Source: Microbacterium esteraromaticum
GTDB lineage: Bacteria > Actinomycetota > Actinomycetes > Actinomycetales > Microbacteriaceae
NCBI RefSeq assembly: GCF_014084045.1
Contig: NZ_CP043732.1
Coordinates: forward strand, 1,860,001 to 1,924,000
DNA length: 64,000 nt
Direction of reading: 5' to 3'
Notes under the pieces: generated by a model
Databases searched by the model: none
What the model was told of the DNA's origin: nothing
Seen by the model: only the letters and a program-made list of their open reading frames with translations
In this document: positions 8,379-17,374 of the stretch, piece after piece
Position numbering within the stretch: the stretch's first letter is position 1
How the letters are laid out: every line of letters starts with the position of its first letter
Position numbers and translations under genes: made by a program

Positions 8379-9326
8379 ATGACCGTCACACCCACACCGG
8401 ATCCCACGGATACGGTCGCAGTCGTCGCGCCCGGGCGACGCCTGAACTCCGCCACCCGCGGCATCTTCCCGCGCAGGCTCAACTGGTTCTATGTGCCGGC
8501 GCTCGTGCTGTTCGCCGTCTTCTCGATCTACCCGCTGATCAGCGGTGTCAGCCTCTCGCTCACGAACTGGAACGGGTACAGCCGCAGCAGGGCCTTCGTC
8601 GGGTTCGACAACTACCTGCGCCTGCTCGACGACGAGGTGTTCCGCACCGCCATGGTGAACACCCTGATCTACGGCGTCGGCAGCACGCTGATCCAGCAGG
8701 TGCTCGGGCTGGGGCTCGCTGTCGTGCTCGACCGCATCGCACGCGGGTCGTCGCTGCTGCGTGCCGTCATCTACCTCCCGGTGATGGTCTCGCCGGTCGT
8801 GCTCGGCACGATGTACTACCTGATCTTCCGCTACAACAACGGCGCCCTCAACGATGTTCGGGCACTGTTCGGCGGGGAGCAGGTGGCATGGCTCGCCGAC
8901 GCCGGAGTGGGCATCGCCGTCATCGTGATCGTCAACTCGCTGCAGTTCGTCGGCATCTCGATGGTCATCTACCTCGCGGGGCTTCAGGGCGTGCCCACCG
9001 AGTACTACGAGGCCGCGCAGCTCGACGGGGCGACGTGGTGGCAGAGGTTCCGCAGCATCACCGTGCCGCTGTTGCAGCCGGCTTTCGCCACGAGCATCGT
9101 TCTGAACCTCATCGGCGGACTCAAGCTCTTCGACGTGGTTCAGGTGCTCACCGGCGGGGGACCAGGGCAGTCGACCCACTCGGTGTCGACGCTGATCGGC
9201 GAGACCTACTTCTCGAACCAGGCGGCCGGGTACTCGGCGGCGATCGGCGTGGTGCTGTTCGTGCTGATCGTGGCGGTGACGTTCGTGCTGAACTCGCTTC
9301 TGAATCGAAAGCGGGTCGAGCTGTGA
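8379..9326 (+). CDS. Sugar ABC transporter permease 1 (MalF-like)
   Basis: A 315-residue integral membrane protein with six predicted transmembrane segments. The cytoplasmic EAA loop is clear (EYYEAAQLDGATWWQRF followed by ITVPLLQPA), which docks the ATPase. The N-terminal cytoplasmic tail of about 40 residues precedes the first segment (FYVPALVLFAVFSIYPLISG). ATG 8379 is preceded by GGAGGATCG and follows the 3' hairpin of the binding-protein gene; upstream in-frame codons run through that hairpin and are not coding. Its stop overlaps the GTG start of permease 2, indicating translational coupling. Confidence 0.93.
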   Translation: MTVTPTPDPTDTVAVVAPGRRLNSATRGIFPRRLNWFYVPALVLFAVFSIYPLISGVSLSLTNWNGYSRSRAFVGFDNYLRLLDDEVFRTAMVNTLIYGVGSTLIQQVLGLGLAVVLDRIARGSSLLRAVIYLPVMVSPVVLGTMYYLIFRYNNGALNDVRALFGGEQVAWLADAGVGIAVIVIVNSLQFVGISMVIYLAGLQGVPTEYYEAAQLDGATWWQRFRSITVPLLQPAFATSIVLNLIGGLKLFDVVQVLTGGGPGQSTHSVSTLIGETYFSNQAAGYSAAIGVVLFVLIVAVTFVLNSLLNRKRVEL

Positions 9327-10147
9327 AGAACGCCGCGACGCCGTCGAAGGCGCTCATCTACGCAGGTCTCGGGTTCATCGCCCTGCTGCAGCTGCTGCCC
9401 TTCTACTTCGGGCTCACCACGGCATCCAAGCCCAAGACCGATCTGTCTTCGCCCTGGGTCTTCCCCGGCGAGATCCACTGGGCCAACTTCCAGACCGCCA
9501 TGCAGCAGGGGCACATTCTGCAGGCGATCGGCAACAGCGCGCTGGTCACGGTCGTCTCGACTGTGCTCGTGTGCGTGCTGGGCGCGTTCACCGCCTACCC
9601 ACTGGCGCGGCGGATCACACGAGGCAACCAGCTCGTCTACGCCTGCATCATCAGCCTGATCATGATCCCGCCGCTGTCGGTGCTCGTGCCGCTGTACACC
9701 CTCATGAAAGACCTCGGCGGGCTGAACACCCACTGGGGCATCATCGTGCTCATGGTCACCGGCAACCTGCCGCTGGCGGTGTTCCTGTACACGGCGTTCA
9801 TGCGCAGCCTGCCGGTGTCGATCGAGGAGGCCGCGACCGTCGACGGAGCGGGGCCGCTGCAGATGCTGTTCCGCATCGTCTTCCCGATGCTCCGACCCGT
9901 CACGGCGACCGTCGCGATCCTCGCGGGCGTCGGCATCTGGAACGAGTTCGCGCTGAGCACCTACTTCCTGCGCACCGACGAGACCCGCACGATCGCTCCG
10001 GCGGTCGCGGGGTTCTTCGCGTCGCAGGGCAGCAACCCAGGAGCCGCGGCCGCGGCATCCCTGCTTTCGGTCGTGCCGGTGCTGCTCGCGTACCTGTTCC
10101 TGCAGCGCAGCTTCATCAAAGGGATGGTCGCCGGCTCGCTGAAGTGA
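9323..10147 (+). CDS. Sugar ABC transporter permease 2 (MalG-like)
   Basis: A 274-residue inner-membrane permease that pairs with the preceding one. It has the family EAA loop (SIEEAATVDGAGPLQMLFRIVFP) and about six hydrophobic segments. The start is GTG 9323, overlapping the stop of permease 1 by four bases; no other start is compatible with the length of the family (about 275 residues). The gene ends only three bases before the end of the convergent GNAT gene, so no separate terminator fits between them. Confidence 0.93.
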   Translation: MKNAATPSKALIYAGLGFIALLQLLPFYFGLTTASKPKTDLSSPWVFPGEIHWANFQTAMQQGHILQAIGNSALVTVVSTVLVCVLGAFTAYPLARRITRGNQLVYACIISLIMIPPLSVLVPLYTLMKDLGGLNTHWGIIVLMVTGNLPLAVFLYTAFMRSLPVSIEEAATVDGAGPLQMLFRIVFPMLRPVTATVAILAGVGIWNEFALSTYFLRTDETRTIAPAVAGFFASQGSNPGAAAAASLLSVVPVLLAYLFLQRSFIKGMVAGSLK

Positions 10148-10150
10148 GCG

Positions 10151-10666
10151 TCAGCGGCGGGGGACCGCGATCTTGAAGCCGACGTGCGAGCCGGCATAGC
10201 CGAGCCGCTCGTAGAACCTGTGCGCATCGATCCGTGACGCATCGGAAGTCAGCTGCACCATGGCAGCGCCGAGGGCCGGCGCCGCGGCATCCGCCACCCA
10301 GCGCATCATGGCCGAGCCGATGCCGCTCGACCGCAGGTCGCTGCGCACCCGTACCGCCTCGACGAGCAGCCGCCGCGCTCCCTGCCTGGCCATTCCAGGA
10401 ATCGACGTGAGCTGCAGCGTGCCGACGAGTGCTCCGTCGAGCTCGACGACGAGCAGGTCGTTCGACGGGTTGGCGAGGATGTCGCCGAGGGCGGCCAGGT
10501 AGGCCGGGCGATCGGCATCCGATGCCTGATCCCCGCGCGCGGCGCTGATCGGGTCGTCGGCGAGCAGCGTGATGATGCCGTCGGCGTCGTCTTGCGTCGC
10601 GCGGCGCAGCTCGGCGAGACCGGCCCTGGTGTCGATCGAATGGGGAAGGGGGAGGGATGCCAGCAT
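10151..10666 (-). CDS. GNAT family N-acetyltransferase
   Basis: A 171-residue acetyltransferase that would use acetyl-CoA. The GNAT fold is seen in LRRATQDDADGIITLL at the N-terminus, the strand LLVVELDGALVGTLQL, the acetyl-CoA pyrophosphate-binding region VRSDLRSSGIGSAMMRW and the C-terminal HRFYERLGYAGSHVGF. The substrate is unknown. It is the intact paralogue of the relic at 5594-5945. The start ATG 10666 is preceded by GGGGGG and by CAGGAT, six bases upstream, which could be a leaderless-type -10. It converges on the sugar permease with a three-base gap. Confidence 0.9.
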   Translation of the reverse strand: MLASLPLPHSIDTRAGLAELRRATQDDADGIITLLADDPISAARGDQASDADRPAYLAALGDILANPSNDLLVVELDGALVGTLQLTSIPGMARQGARRLLVEAVRVRSDLRSSGIGSAMMRWVADAAAPALGAAMVQLTSDASRIDAHRFYERLGYAGSHVGFKIAVPRR

Positions 10667-10686
10667 CCCCCCATCCTGTCAGCCCC

Positions 10687-10786
10687 GCCGACACCCCCAG
10701 CCCCGCCGACACCCCCAGAAGATGCCGACACCCCTGGCTGTGGACGTCCAGAGTCAGGGGTGTCGGTGATTACTGGGGGTGTCGGC
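10687..10786. repeat. Nested palindrome, GCCGACAYCC family (copy A, five units)
   Basis: Left units GCCGACACCCCC at 10687 and 10705 and GCCGACACCCC at 10724 face right units GGGGTGTCGGT at 10757 and GGGGGTGTCGGC at 10775. Unit spacing is 18-19 bp. The inner arms make a 12-bp stem (10725-10736 with 10755-10766), and the loop holds the palindrome TGGACGTCCA. It lies between the 3' end of aspS and the start of the GNAT gene. Similar elements lie at 27201, 29685 and, with reversed polarity, 35394. Confidence 0.85.
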
Positions 10787-10826
10787 AATCAGCCCGGCGA
10801 TCCGGGCGGGTGCCTGCGGTCGGCGA

Positions 10827-12611
10827 TCAGGCCGGGACGGACGCCTCGGGCTCGGCGTCGACGCCCGCCTCGGCGCGCTGCTCGGGCGTGATCGCCGCGG
10901 GCGCCTCGGTGAGCGGGTCGAAGCCGTTGCCCGACTTCGGGAACGCGATGACCTCGCGGATCGAGTCCGTCTTGGTCAGGTGCTGCATCACGCGGTCCAT
11001 GCCCAGTGCGATTCCGCCGTGCGGGGGAGCGCCGAACTTGAACGCCTCGAGCAGGAAGCCGAACTTCTCGTCGGCCTGCTCCTCGGTGATGCCCATGACG
11101 TTGAAGACGCGCTTCTGCACGTCTTCGCGGTGGATGCGGATCGAGCCGCCGCCCAGCTCGGAGCCGTTGCACACGATGTCGTACGCGTAGGCGAGGGCCG
11201 AGGCCGGGTCGGTGTCGAACGTGTCGGCGAACTCGGGCTTCGGGCCGGTGAACGCGTGGTGCACCGCCGTCCAGGCGCCGGAGCCGACCGCGACATCACC
11301 GGATGCCACCGCGTCGCCGGCGGGCTCGAACATCGGCGCGTCGACGACCCAGGTGAACGCGAACACGTTCGGGTCGAGCAGCTCGAGGCGTCGGCCGATC
11401 TCGACGCGGGCGGCGCCGAGCAGTGCGCGGCTGGCCTTCGTCTCGCCGGCGGCGAAGAAGGCGCAGTCGCCGGGCTTGGCTCCGACGAGGTCGGCGAGGC
11501 CGGCCTGCTCTGCCTCGGACAGGTTCTTGGCGACGGGGCCGCCAAGAGTTCCGTCCTCGTTGAAGAGCACGTAGGCGAGACCTCGGGCGCCGCGCTGCTT
11601 CGCCCAGTCCTGCCAGGCATCCAGCGTCTTGCGCGGCTGCGAGGCACCACCGGGCATGAGCACCGCACCGACGTACTCCGACTGGAACACACGGAACGGC
11701 GTGTTCGCGAAGTACTCGGTCGCCTCGACGAGTTCGAGACCGAAGCGCAGGTCGGGCTTGTCGGAGCCGTACTTCGCCATGGCGTCGGCATAGGTGATGC
11801 GCGGCAGCGGGGTCTGCACATCGACATCGATGGTCTTCCACATCGCGACGACGAGCGACTCCATCATCTCGATGACGTCCTCCTGCTCGACGAACGACAT
11901 CTCGATGTCGAGCTGGGTGAACTCCGGCTGACGGTCGGCGCGGAAGTCCTCGTCGCGGTAGCAGCGGGCGATCTGGAAGTACTTCTCCACACCGCCCACC
12001 ATCAGCAGCTGCTTGAACAGCTGCGGCGACTGCGGCAGTGCGTACCAGCTGCCCGGGTGCAGGCGCGCGGGCACGAGGAAGTCGCGGGCGCCCTCTGGCG
12101 TCGAGCGGGTGAGGGTCGGAGTCTCGACCTCGACGAAGTCGCGCTTGTGCAGCTCGTCGCGGATCGCCTTGTAGACGTCCGAGCGCAGACGCATCGCGGC
12201 CGCGGGGTTCGGACGCCTCAGGTCGAGGTACCGGTGCTTCAGGCGCACCTCCTCGCCGATCGGGTCGGACTCGGCCAGGCCGCTCGAGACCTGAAAGGGG
12301 AGAGGAGCCGACTCGTTGAGCACGACGACGTCAGCGGCGATCAGCTCGATCTCGCCGGTCGGCAGGTTGGGGTTCTCGTTGCCCGCGGGGCGGCGCGAGA
12401 CCTCACCCGTCACCTGCAGCACGAACTCCGAGCGCAGCGGGTGCGCCACCTCCTCGTCGCGGATGACGACCTGGGCGATGCCCGACGCATCGCGAAGATC
12501 GATGAACGCGACGCCTCCGTGATCGCGGCGACGATCGACCCAGCCCGAGAGGGTGACGGTCTGACCGATGTGCGAGGCATCGAGTGAGCCTGCCGTGTGT
12601 GTGCGAAGCAC
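10827..12611 (-). CDS. aspS: Aspartyl-tRNA synthetase
   Basis: A 594-residue class II synthetase that charges tRNA-Asp in the cytoplasm. The N-terminal OB-fold anticodon-binding domain ([24 protein letters not shown]) is followed by the catalytic core with motif 2 ([20 protein letters not shown]), the bacterial GAD insertion, and motif 3 ([10 protein letters not shown]) near the C-terminus. Length fits bacterial AspRS (about 590). The GTG at 12611 is chosen because AAGGAA lies upstream and the family begins MLRTHxAG; a longer reading upstream has no synthetase character. Whether it also charges tRNA-Asn cannot be decided here. The gene is divergent from a membrane protein gene. Confidence 0.97.
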   Translation of the reverse strand: MLRTHTAGSLDASHIGQTVTLSGWVDRRRDHGGVAFIDLRDASGIAQVVIRDEEVAHPLRSEFVLQVTGEVSRRPAGNENPNLPTGEIELIAADVVVLNESAPLPFQVSSGLAESDPIGEEVRLKHRYLDLRRPNPAAAMRLRSDVYKAIRDELHKRDFVEVETPTLTRSTPEGARDFLVPARLHPGSWYALPQSPQLFKQLLMVGGVEKYFQIARCYRDEDFRADRQPEFTQLDIEMSFVEQEDVIEMMESLVVAMWKTIDVDVQTPLPRITYADAMAKYGSDKPDLRFGLELVEATEYFANTPFRVFQSEYVGAVLMPGGASQPRKTLDAWQDWAKQRGARGLAYVLFNEDGTLGGPVAKNLSEAEQAGLADLVGAKPGDCAFFAAGETKASRALLGAARVEIGRRLELLDPNVFAFTWVVDAPMFEPAGDAVASGDVAVGSGAWTAVHHAFTGPKPEFADTFDTDPASALAYAYDIVCNGSELGGGSIRIHREDVQKRVFNVMGITEEQADEKFGFLLEAFKFGAPPHGGIALGMDRVMQHLTKTDSIREVIAFPKSGNGFDPLTEAPAAITPEQRAEAGVDAEPEASVPA

Positions 12612-12747
12612 GGAGATTCCTTCTGATCGGGGAAATACGAACCCGCCCAGTCTACGTGGCAGGCCGCTGCGGCCGATCCGGCCGCGGAGGGGAGGGGTTG
12701 TGGCGGCTTGTCGAATGGCACATACTTGCCAGATGGAAAGTAATCGG

Positions 12748-13605
12748 ATGCCTGACGCAGAGGCCGCGATGGCGCTCCGCGCCGCTGAGAGGGTGCGGGC
12801 GCGGGCGACCACGATTCCTCGCGGTCATGCCGTGATGCAGCTGCTGTACGCGGTGATGATGTCCGCCTACATGGCGGTGTTCGTGTACACGGGCTCGTCC
12901 GAAGGGGGCCCGGACAGCTTCGGGGGCAGGACCATGGCGCTGCTCCTCCCTCCGATGATCCTCTCCAGCGCGCTGATCGAGGGAGCCGCTCAGCGCTACG
13001 GCGGCAGGCTGCGCCCGACGAGGCGGTACTGGATGGCGGCCGCGGCTTTCGGTGTGATGCTCGCGGTGTTCCTCCTGTGGGCGCTGATCGGGGGCGGCTA
13101 TCCCTGGTGGCTGTCGCTGGTGAGCCTGGTCGCCACGCTGGCCGTGTTCGGCGTCCGGCCGGTCGGCGTGCTCCTCCGGCAGGGCACCGCAGAGCATCCG
13201 GCGACAACTCCCGCGCCGCTGCCCAAGGGCAGCCGCATGACCACGATCGCCATCGGATTCGTCCTCGGCGGGATCTGCGTGACCCTGTCTGTGCCGGTCG
13301 CCGTGTGGGCGATGCTGATGGCGAGCATGGTGCTCGTGCTGATCTCCGCCCCCGCGACCTCGTCGTGGGGACTGCGCTCGACAGGCTGGTCCTGGGGTGT
13401 GATCCAGTGGTCTGCGTTCGGCGTCGCGACCGGGGCGATGTTCCTGCTCGCCACCCTGACGATCGCCACCGAACTGATCGGTCCGGTCATCAGCGCATCG
13501 GTGGGGGTCGTGATCGGCGCATCGCTGCTGCTCGCGGCTTTCCTCCCCGGGCGCGGTGACGACGGGTTCGACGAGGAGGGCGCCGATGGCGCACCCGAGG
13601 CATGA
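12748..13605 (+). CDS. Hypothetical multi-span membrane protein
   Basis: A 285-residue protein of unknown function with about seven hydrophobic segments (for example [71 protein letters not shown]) and short charged ends. ATG 12748 has GGAAAG seven bases upstream; ATG 12733 in the same frame is possible. Its 3' end overlaps the next gene by 20 bases, so the two are co-transcribed and translationally coupled. A membrane protein paired with a small winged-helix regulator is a recurring arrangement in actinobacteria, often for self-regulated membrane functions, but I cannot name the function. Confidence 0.8.
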   Translation: MPDAEAAMALRAAERVRARATTIPRGHAVMQLLYAVMMSAYMAVFVYTGSSEGGPDSFGGRTMALLLPPMILSSALIEGAAQRYGGRLRPTRRYWMAAAAFGVMLAVFLLWALIGGGYPWWLSLVSLVATLAVFGVRPVGVLLRQGTAEHPATTPAPLPKGSRMTTIAIGFVLGGICVTLSVPVAVWAMLMASMVLVLISAPATSSWGLRSTGWSWGVIQWSAFGVATGAMFLLATLTIATELIGPVISASVGVVIGASLLLAAFLPGRGDDGFDEEGADGAPEA

Positions 13606-13882
13606 ACTCGATCCCGCGCTGCTGACCCCCGTGCGGCTCTCCCTGCTCGCCGCGCTGCCCGAGGGGATCGAACTCGACTTCGCTGCGCTGCGCGATCTGC
13701 TCGAGGCCGACGACTCGGCGGTGTCGAAGGGCATCACGCACCTGCAGGATCACGGCTACGTCGCCATCACCAAGGGTTATGCCGGAGCGCGCCCACGCAC
13801 CTGGGTCTCGTCGACGGCGACGGGGCGGCGCGCGCTGGCTCGGCACATGGCAGCGCTGCGCGCGATCGTCGGCGACGTCTGA
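13586..13882 (+). CDS. Small winged-helix transcriptional regulator
   Basis: A 98-residue MarR/ArsR-like winged-helix protein of the type annotated as transcriptional regulator DUF4423/HTH_27-like. The sequence LTPVRLSLLAAL, then LRDLLEADDSAVSKGITHL as recognition helix and YVAITKGY plus GRRALARHM as wing and dimerisation helix fits this short family. It starts inside the 3' end of the membrane protein gene, with GAGGAGGG upstream of ATG 13586. It probably regulates this two-gene unit or nearby genes (inference). Confidence 0.85.
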   Translation: MAHPRHELDPALLTPVRLSLLAALPEGIELDFAALRDLLEADDSAVSKGITHLQDHGYVAITKGYAGARPRTWVSSTATGRRALARHMAALRAIVGDV

Positions 13883-13904
13883 GGGGCCGCGGTACGGTGG
13901 GCAG

Positions 13905-14546
13905 GTGACGGCACGACGACTCCACCTGGTGCGCCACGGCGAAGTGCACAACCCCGCCCGCGTGCTCTACGGGCGCCTTCCCGACTACCACCTGAGCGAC
14001 GCCGGGCGCCGGATGGCGCACGATGCGGCAGAGCATGTGGCATCCCTCGATCGACCGGTCAGCGAGCTGCGCTGCTCACCGCTCGAGCGCACTCAGGAGT
14101 CCGCGGAGCCGTTCACCGAGCTGTTCGGTCTCGAGGCCGTGCACGACGTGCGCATCATCGAGCCGGCCAACGTCTTCGAGGGCAAGCGGATGTCGCGAGC
14201 GCTGCGAAACCCGTTCAACTGGCGGCATCTGCGCCGCCCGTCGGTGCCGAGCTGGGGCGAGGCGTACACCTCCGTCGCTCAGCGCATGCGCGCGGCGATG
14301 GACGAGGCCTGGGATGCCGCGGAGCGGGGCCCCGCGGTGCACGACGGCGACATCGTGTTCGTCTCCCACCAGGCGCCGATCTGGATCACGCACCTGTCGG
14401 TCGCCGGTCTGCCGCTGCGGCACGATCCGCGAACGCGCCGGTGCGCGCTGTCGAGCGTCACCTCGTTCGAGCGGGTCGGCGATGTGTGGCGCGAGATCGA
14501 GTACGTGGAGCCGGCGGCCAAGGGCATCGACCTCGGCGCCGTCTGA
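13905..14546 (+). CDS. Histidine phosphatase family protein
   Basis: A 213-residue phosphoglycerate-mutase-like phosphatase. The catalytic RHGE motif is at residues about 10-13 (LHLVRHGEVHNP), the second Arg in CSPLERTQESA, and the second catalytic His in VFVSHQAPI. The substrate is not evident; small phosphorylated metabolites are usual. The GTG at 13905 is the only start directly before the fold, and TACGGT (13893-13898) ends six bases upstream, so the message may be leaderless. It lies 22 bases after the winged-helix gene and converges on the oxidoreductase. Confidence 0.92.
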   Translation: MTARRLHLVRHGEVHNPARVLYGRLPDYHLSDAGRRMAHDAAEHVASLDRPVSELRCSPLERTQESAEPFTELFGLEAVHDVRIIEPANVFEGKRMSRALRNPFNWRHLRRPSVPSWGEAYTSVAQRMRAAMDEAWDAAERGPAVHDGDIVFVSHQAPIWITHLSVAGLPLRHDPRTRRCALSSVTSFERVGDVWREIEYVEPAAKGIDLGAV

Positions 14547-14581
14547 GGGCCGGTCCGCCCCCTGCCGACGGTTCGGGGCAC

Positions 14582-15472
14582 TCACTCCATCGCGAGCTCC
14601 TGCACGATTCCAATGGCGGCCAGCTGACCGGCCGCGGCCGCGAGGGTGACGGCCGCCATGATCCCGGGAAGGGTCGCCCGGTGTGCGAGGTCGCCTGCCG
14701 CCCAGACGCCGGGCAGCGACGTGCGACCGAACTCATCGATCTCGACGGCGCCGCTGGGAAGTATCCGCAGACCGAGCTGCTCGGCGAAGGGAGCGCGCTG
14801 GCGCGCGGTGGCATTGGTCACGAAGAGCCCGTCGACACGCACGGCGTCTTCCGCGACGACCCGCACGTCGTCTCCGTCGGCCGAGACCGACTCCACCGGG
14901 GCGTGGTGCATGGTGGCGCCCAGAGCTTCGAGGGCGGTGCGCTGGCCGTCATCGAGCCCGCCGCCGTCGAATACGGTCACCGAGGCGCCGATGGGTCGAA
15001 GCATCCGCACCACATGCTCGGCCCGATCCGCGCCCAGCACCCCCACCCTGCGACCGGCGAACTCGTGCCCATCGCAGAACGGGCAGTTGAACGCGCGCAC
15101 GCCCCACAGCTCGCCGAGACCGGGGACATCGGGCAGATCGTCCCTCATGCCCGTCGCGAGCATCACCCGTGGAGCACGCTCGACGGTGCCGTCATCGAAC
15201 CGCACCTCGAATCCGTCGTCGACAGGCGATACCGCCGCGACCTTCCCCTGGCGAATCGCGATCGTCTCGTACTCCGCCAGCTGCGCGCGGGCCTTCGCTC
15301 GGAACTCGGCCGGTGCAGTGCCGTCATTGGTGACGACATTGTGCATGTGCAGCACGGTGCCGTTGCGGTACTCGCCGGAGTCGACGACGAGCGCTGAACG
15401 GTGCATCCGCCCCAGTGTCAATGCCGCCTGCAGCCCGGCGGGCCCTGCCCCGATGATGATGACGTCGCTCAT
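14582..15472 (-). CDS. Thioredoxin reductase-like FAD/NAD(P)-dependent oxidoreductase
   Basis: A 296-residue flavoprotein. The FAD-binding GxGxxG motif opens the protein (DVIIIGAGPAGLQAALTLGR), a redox CPFCDG disulfide lies at Cys130/Cys133, the NAD(P)-binding region follows (VGVLGADRAEHVVRML, where the usual glycine pattern is degraded), and the second FAD motif is GVWAAGDLA. This is the short thioredoxin-reductase-like family, which in actinobacteria often sits beside a MerR or other redox regulator; the electron acceptor is unknown and it need not be the housekeeping TrxB. The start ATG is directly downstream of the shared palindrome, so it is probably controlled by the divergent MerR protein. 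Confidence 0.9.
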   Translation of the reverse strand: MSDVIIIGAGPAGLQAALTLGRMHRSALVVDSGEYRNGTVLHMHNVVTNDGTAPAEFRAKARAQLAEYETIAIRQGKVAAVSPVDDGFEVRFDDGTVERAPRVMLATGMRDDLPDVPGLGELWGVRAFNCPFCDGHEFAGRRVGVLGADRAEHVVRMLRPIGASVTVFDGGGLDDGQRTALEALGATMHHAPVESVSADGDDVRVVAEDAVRVDGLFVTNATARQRAPFAEQLGLRILPSGAVEIDEFGRTSLPGVWAAGDLAHRATLPGIMAAVTLAAAAGQLAAIGIVQELAME

Positions 15473-15505
15473 GTGTGTCCTTCCAGATGGGTCTCGATCT
15501 TGCGA

Positions 15506-15544
15506 TTGACCTCAGTCTGTGACTTCATGTCAACATGAAGTCAA
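15506..15544. promoter_or_regulatory. Divergent promoter with perfect MerR-type palindrome
   Basis: TGACTTCATG (15520-15529) and CATGAAGTCA (15534-15543) form a perfect 10+4+10 palindrome. On the minus strand TTGACT (15544-15539) and CAGACT (15519-15514) are separated by 19 bases occupied by the palindrome, the elongated spacing typical of promoters activated by MerR proteins. On the plus strand TTGACC lies at 15506-15511. The ATG of the merR-like gene (15535) is inside the palindrome, so regulator binding would also block its own transcription start. Confidence 0.75.
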
Positions 15545-15969
15545 ATGCCGAACGTCCCTGGTCGGTGGGCGAGGTCGCGGACCGCTTCTCCCTGCCGGCG
15601 AACGTGCTTCGTCACTGGGAGACGGTGGGACTGCTGGCTCCCGAGCGCGACTCCGCCGGCCGGCGACGGTACGGACGCGACGACGCTGTACGAGTCGCGG
15701 TCATCCTGCGCAGCAAGGCCGCAGGGATGAGTCTCGACCAGATCGCGCATCTGCTGGAGCGCGACATGGCCGGCAGGCATCGCGTGCTGCAGGCGCACAT
15801 CGACGACCTCGAGCGGCGGATGGCCGAGATGCGCCGATCGAAGGCGATGACCGAGCATGCCCTCAGATGCTCGGCGCATGACATCTCGACCTGCCCGCGC
15901 TTCCGAGCCGAGCTCTCCGATCTGCTGGTCGAGTTCCCCGAGGGGCAGAACGGCTCAGAGCGCGCATAG
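15535..15969 (+). CDS. MerR family transcriptional regulator
   Basis: A 144-residue regulator with the N-terminal MerR winged helix (WSVGEVADRFSLPANVLRHWETVGLL) followed by a coiled-coil dimerisation helix (HRVLQAHIDDLERRMAEMRRS). The C-terminal part holds Cys residues in RCSAHDISTCPRF that could bind metal or sense redox state (inference). The only start compatible with the helix-turn-helix is ATG 15535, which lies within the operator palindrome and has no Shine-Dalgarno sequence. The likely target is the divergent flavoprotein gene. Confidence 0.9.
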   Translation: MKSNAERPWSVGEVADRFSLPANVLRHWETVGLLAPERDSAGRRRYGRDDAVRVAVILRSKAAGMSLDQIAHLLERDMAGRHRVLQAHIDDLERRMAEMRRSKAMTEHALRCSAHDISTCPRFRAELSDLLVEFPEGQNGSERA

Positions 15970-15992
15970 GAACCGCGCGTACGATTCCCAGC

Positions 15993-16613
15993 GTGTCCGT
16001 GCCTGCTCGATCCCTTCGCGGCGCCTGGCGCATCGGCGCCGCAGCGCTCGCCGCTGCGCTCACCATCGGTCTGAGCGCCTGCGCACCCGACCCCATGGTC
16101 GAGGCCTACAAGAACGGTGATCAGAAGGCGTACACCGCGGCCGACTTCCGCGTGGACTCGATCCCCGAGGCCGAACGCGGGGAGCCGGTCGACTTCGGCG
16201 GCGTCACCGAGAACGGTGAGAAGTTCTCGAGCGACGACATCCGCGGCGAGGTCGCCGTCGTCAACTTCTGGTACGCGGGCTGCGGCCCGTGCCGCATCGA
16301 GGCCGAGGATCTCGAGGAGACCTGGCAGAAGCACCAGGCTGACGGTGTGCAGTTCATCGGCGTGAACATCTACGACCAGGCCGACACCGCCAAGGCCTTC
16401 GCCAAGACCTACGGCGTCACCTATCCGAGCCTCATGGACGCCACGACCGGCGACGCCAAGCTCGCGTTCGCACGAGTGACGCCGATCCAGGCGCCGCCGA
16501 CCACGCTCGTCATCGACCGGCAGGGACGCGTCGCGGCTCGCATCATCGGACCCATCGACGGCACCTCGATCCTGTCGACCCTCATCAAGGACGCGCTCAA
16601 GGAGAAGGTGTGA
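15993..16613 (+). CDS. TlpA/ResA-like thiol-disulfide lipoprotein
   Basis: A 206-residue extracytoplasmic thioredoxin-fold protein that keeps apocytochrome c haem-binding cysteines reduced. The signal ends in the lipobox LSAC (Cys30); the redox motif is WYAGCGPCR (Cys97, Cys100), and the cis-proline region is QAPPTTLVID. Start GTG 15993 is preceded by TACGAT ending seven bases upstream (15980-15985) and no Shine-Dalgarno sequence, suggesting a leaderless message. It overlaps ccdA by four bases and heads the four-gene cytochrome c maturation operon. Confidence 0.93.
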   Translation: MSVPARSLRGAWRIGAAALAAALTIGLSACAPDPMVEAYKNGDQKAYTAADFRVDSIPEAERGEPVDFGGVTENGEKFSSDDIRGEVAVVNFWYAGCGPCRIEAEDLEETWQKHQADGVQFIGVNIYDQADTAKAFAKTYGVTYPSLMDATTGDAKLAFARVTPIQAPPTTLVIDRQGRVAARIIGPIDGTSILSTLIKDALKEKV

Positions 16614-17374
16614 ATCCGGATGCCGTGATCGGAGCCGGCGCGCTCTGGATCGCCATCCCGCTCGCCCTGCTCGCCGGTCTCGTGTCGTTCCTCTCTCCCT
16701 GCATCCTCCCGCTCGTTCCGGGGTACCTCGGATTCATCGGGGGAGCGGCGGGCGCAGGCGCCCCGCCCGCGCGAACCGGCGTCACCCCGTCTCGCAGCCG
16801 ACGCCGGATGCTGCTCGGCGTGCTGCTGTTCATCGCCGGCTTCACCGTGGTCTTCGTCGCCTACACGGTGATCGGCGGCGCGGCATCCGCCTTCTTCCTC
16901 GAATGGGGCGACCTGATCACCCGTGTGCTCGGCGGCGTCGTCGTGCTGATGGGACTCATCTTCCTCGGCCTGTTCGGCTTCGCGCAGCGGCAGTACAAGA
17001 TGCAGGTGAACTCGACCACCGGCCTCATCGGCGCGCCCCTGCTGGGCTTCACCCTCGCCATCGGCTGGGCACCGTGCACCGGACCCACCCTCGGCGCCAT
17101 CATCAGCGTCGGCTGGACGCTGGGCGACCCGTGGCGTGCCGGGCTGCTCGGCGTCGCATACTCGCTCGGCCTGGGCATCCCGTTCCTGCTCGTCGCGCTC
17201 GGCTTCGGCTGGGCGACCAACGCGACCGCCTTCATGCGTCGCCACATCCGCACCGTGAACATCATCGGAGGAGCGCTGCTGATCGTGCTCGGCCTGCTGA
17301 TGATCACCGGTGTATGGACCCAGATCATGTCCCGACTCACGGCGGTGATGAGCAGTGTCATCCTCCCCCTCTGA
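16610..17374 (+). CDS. ccdA: Cytochrome c biogenesis protein CcdA
   Basis: A 254-residue membrane protein with six hydrophobic segments that carries electrons from cytoplasmic thioredoxin to extracytoplasmic thioredoxin-like proteins such as the preceding TlpA. The two conserved membrane cysteines are in FLSPCILPLVPGYLGF and GWAPCTGPTLGA. The GTG start overlaps the stop of the preceding gene by four bases and the 3' end overlaps the resB start by 20 bases, so the genes are tightly coupled. Confidence 0.95.
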   Translation: MNPDAVIGAGALWIAIPLALLAGLVSFLSPCILPLVPGYLGFIGGAAGAGAPPARTGVTPSRSRRRMLLGVLLFIAGFTVVFVAYTVIGGAASAFFLEWGDLITRVLGGVVVLMGLIFLGLFGFAQRQYKMQVNSTTGLIGAPLLGFTLAIGWAPCTGPTLGAIISVGWTLGDPWRAGLLGVAYSLGLGIPFLLVALGFGWATNATAFMRRHIRTVNIIGGALLIVLGLLMITGVWTQIMSRLTAVMSSVILPL

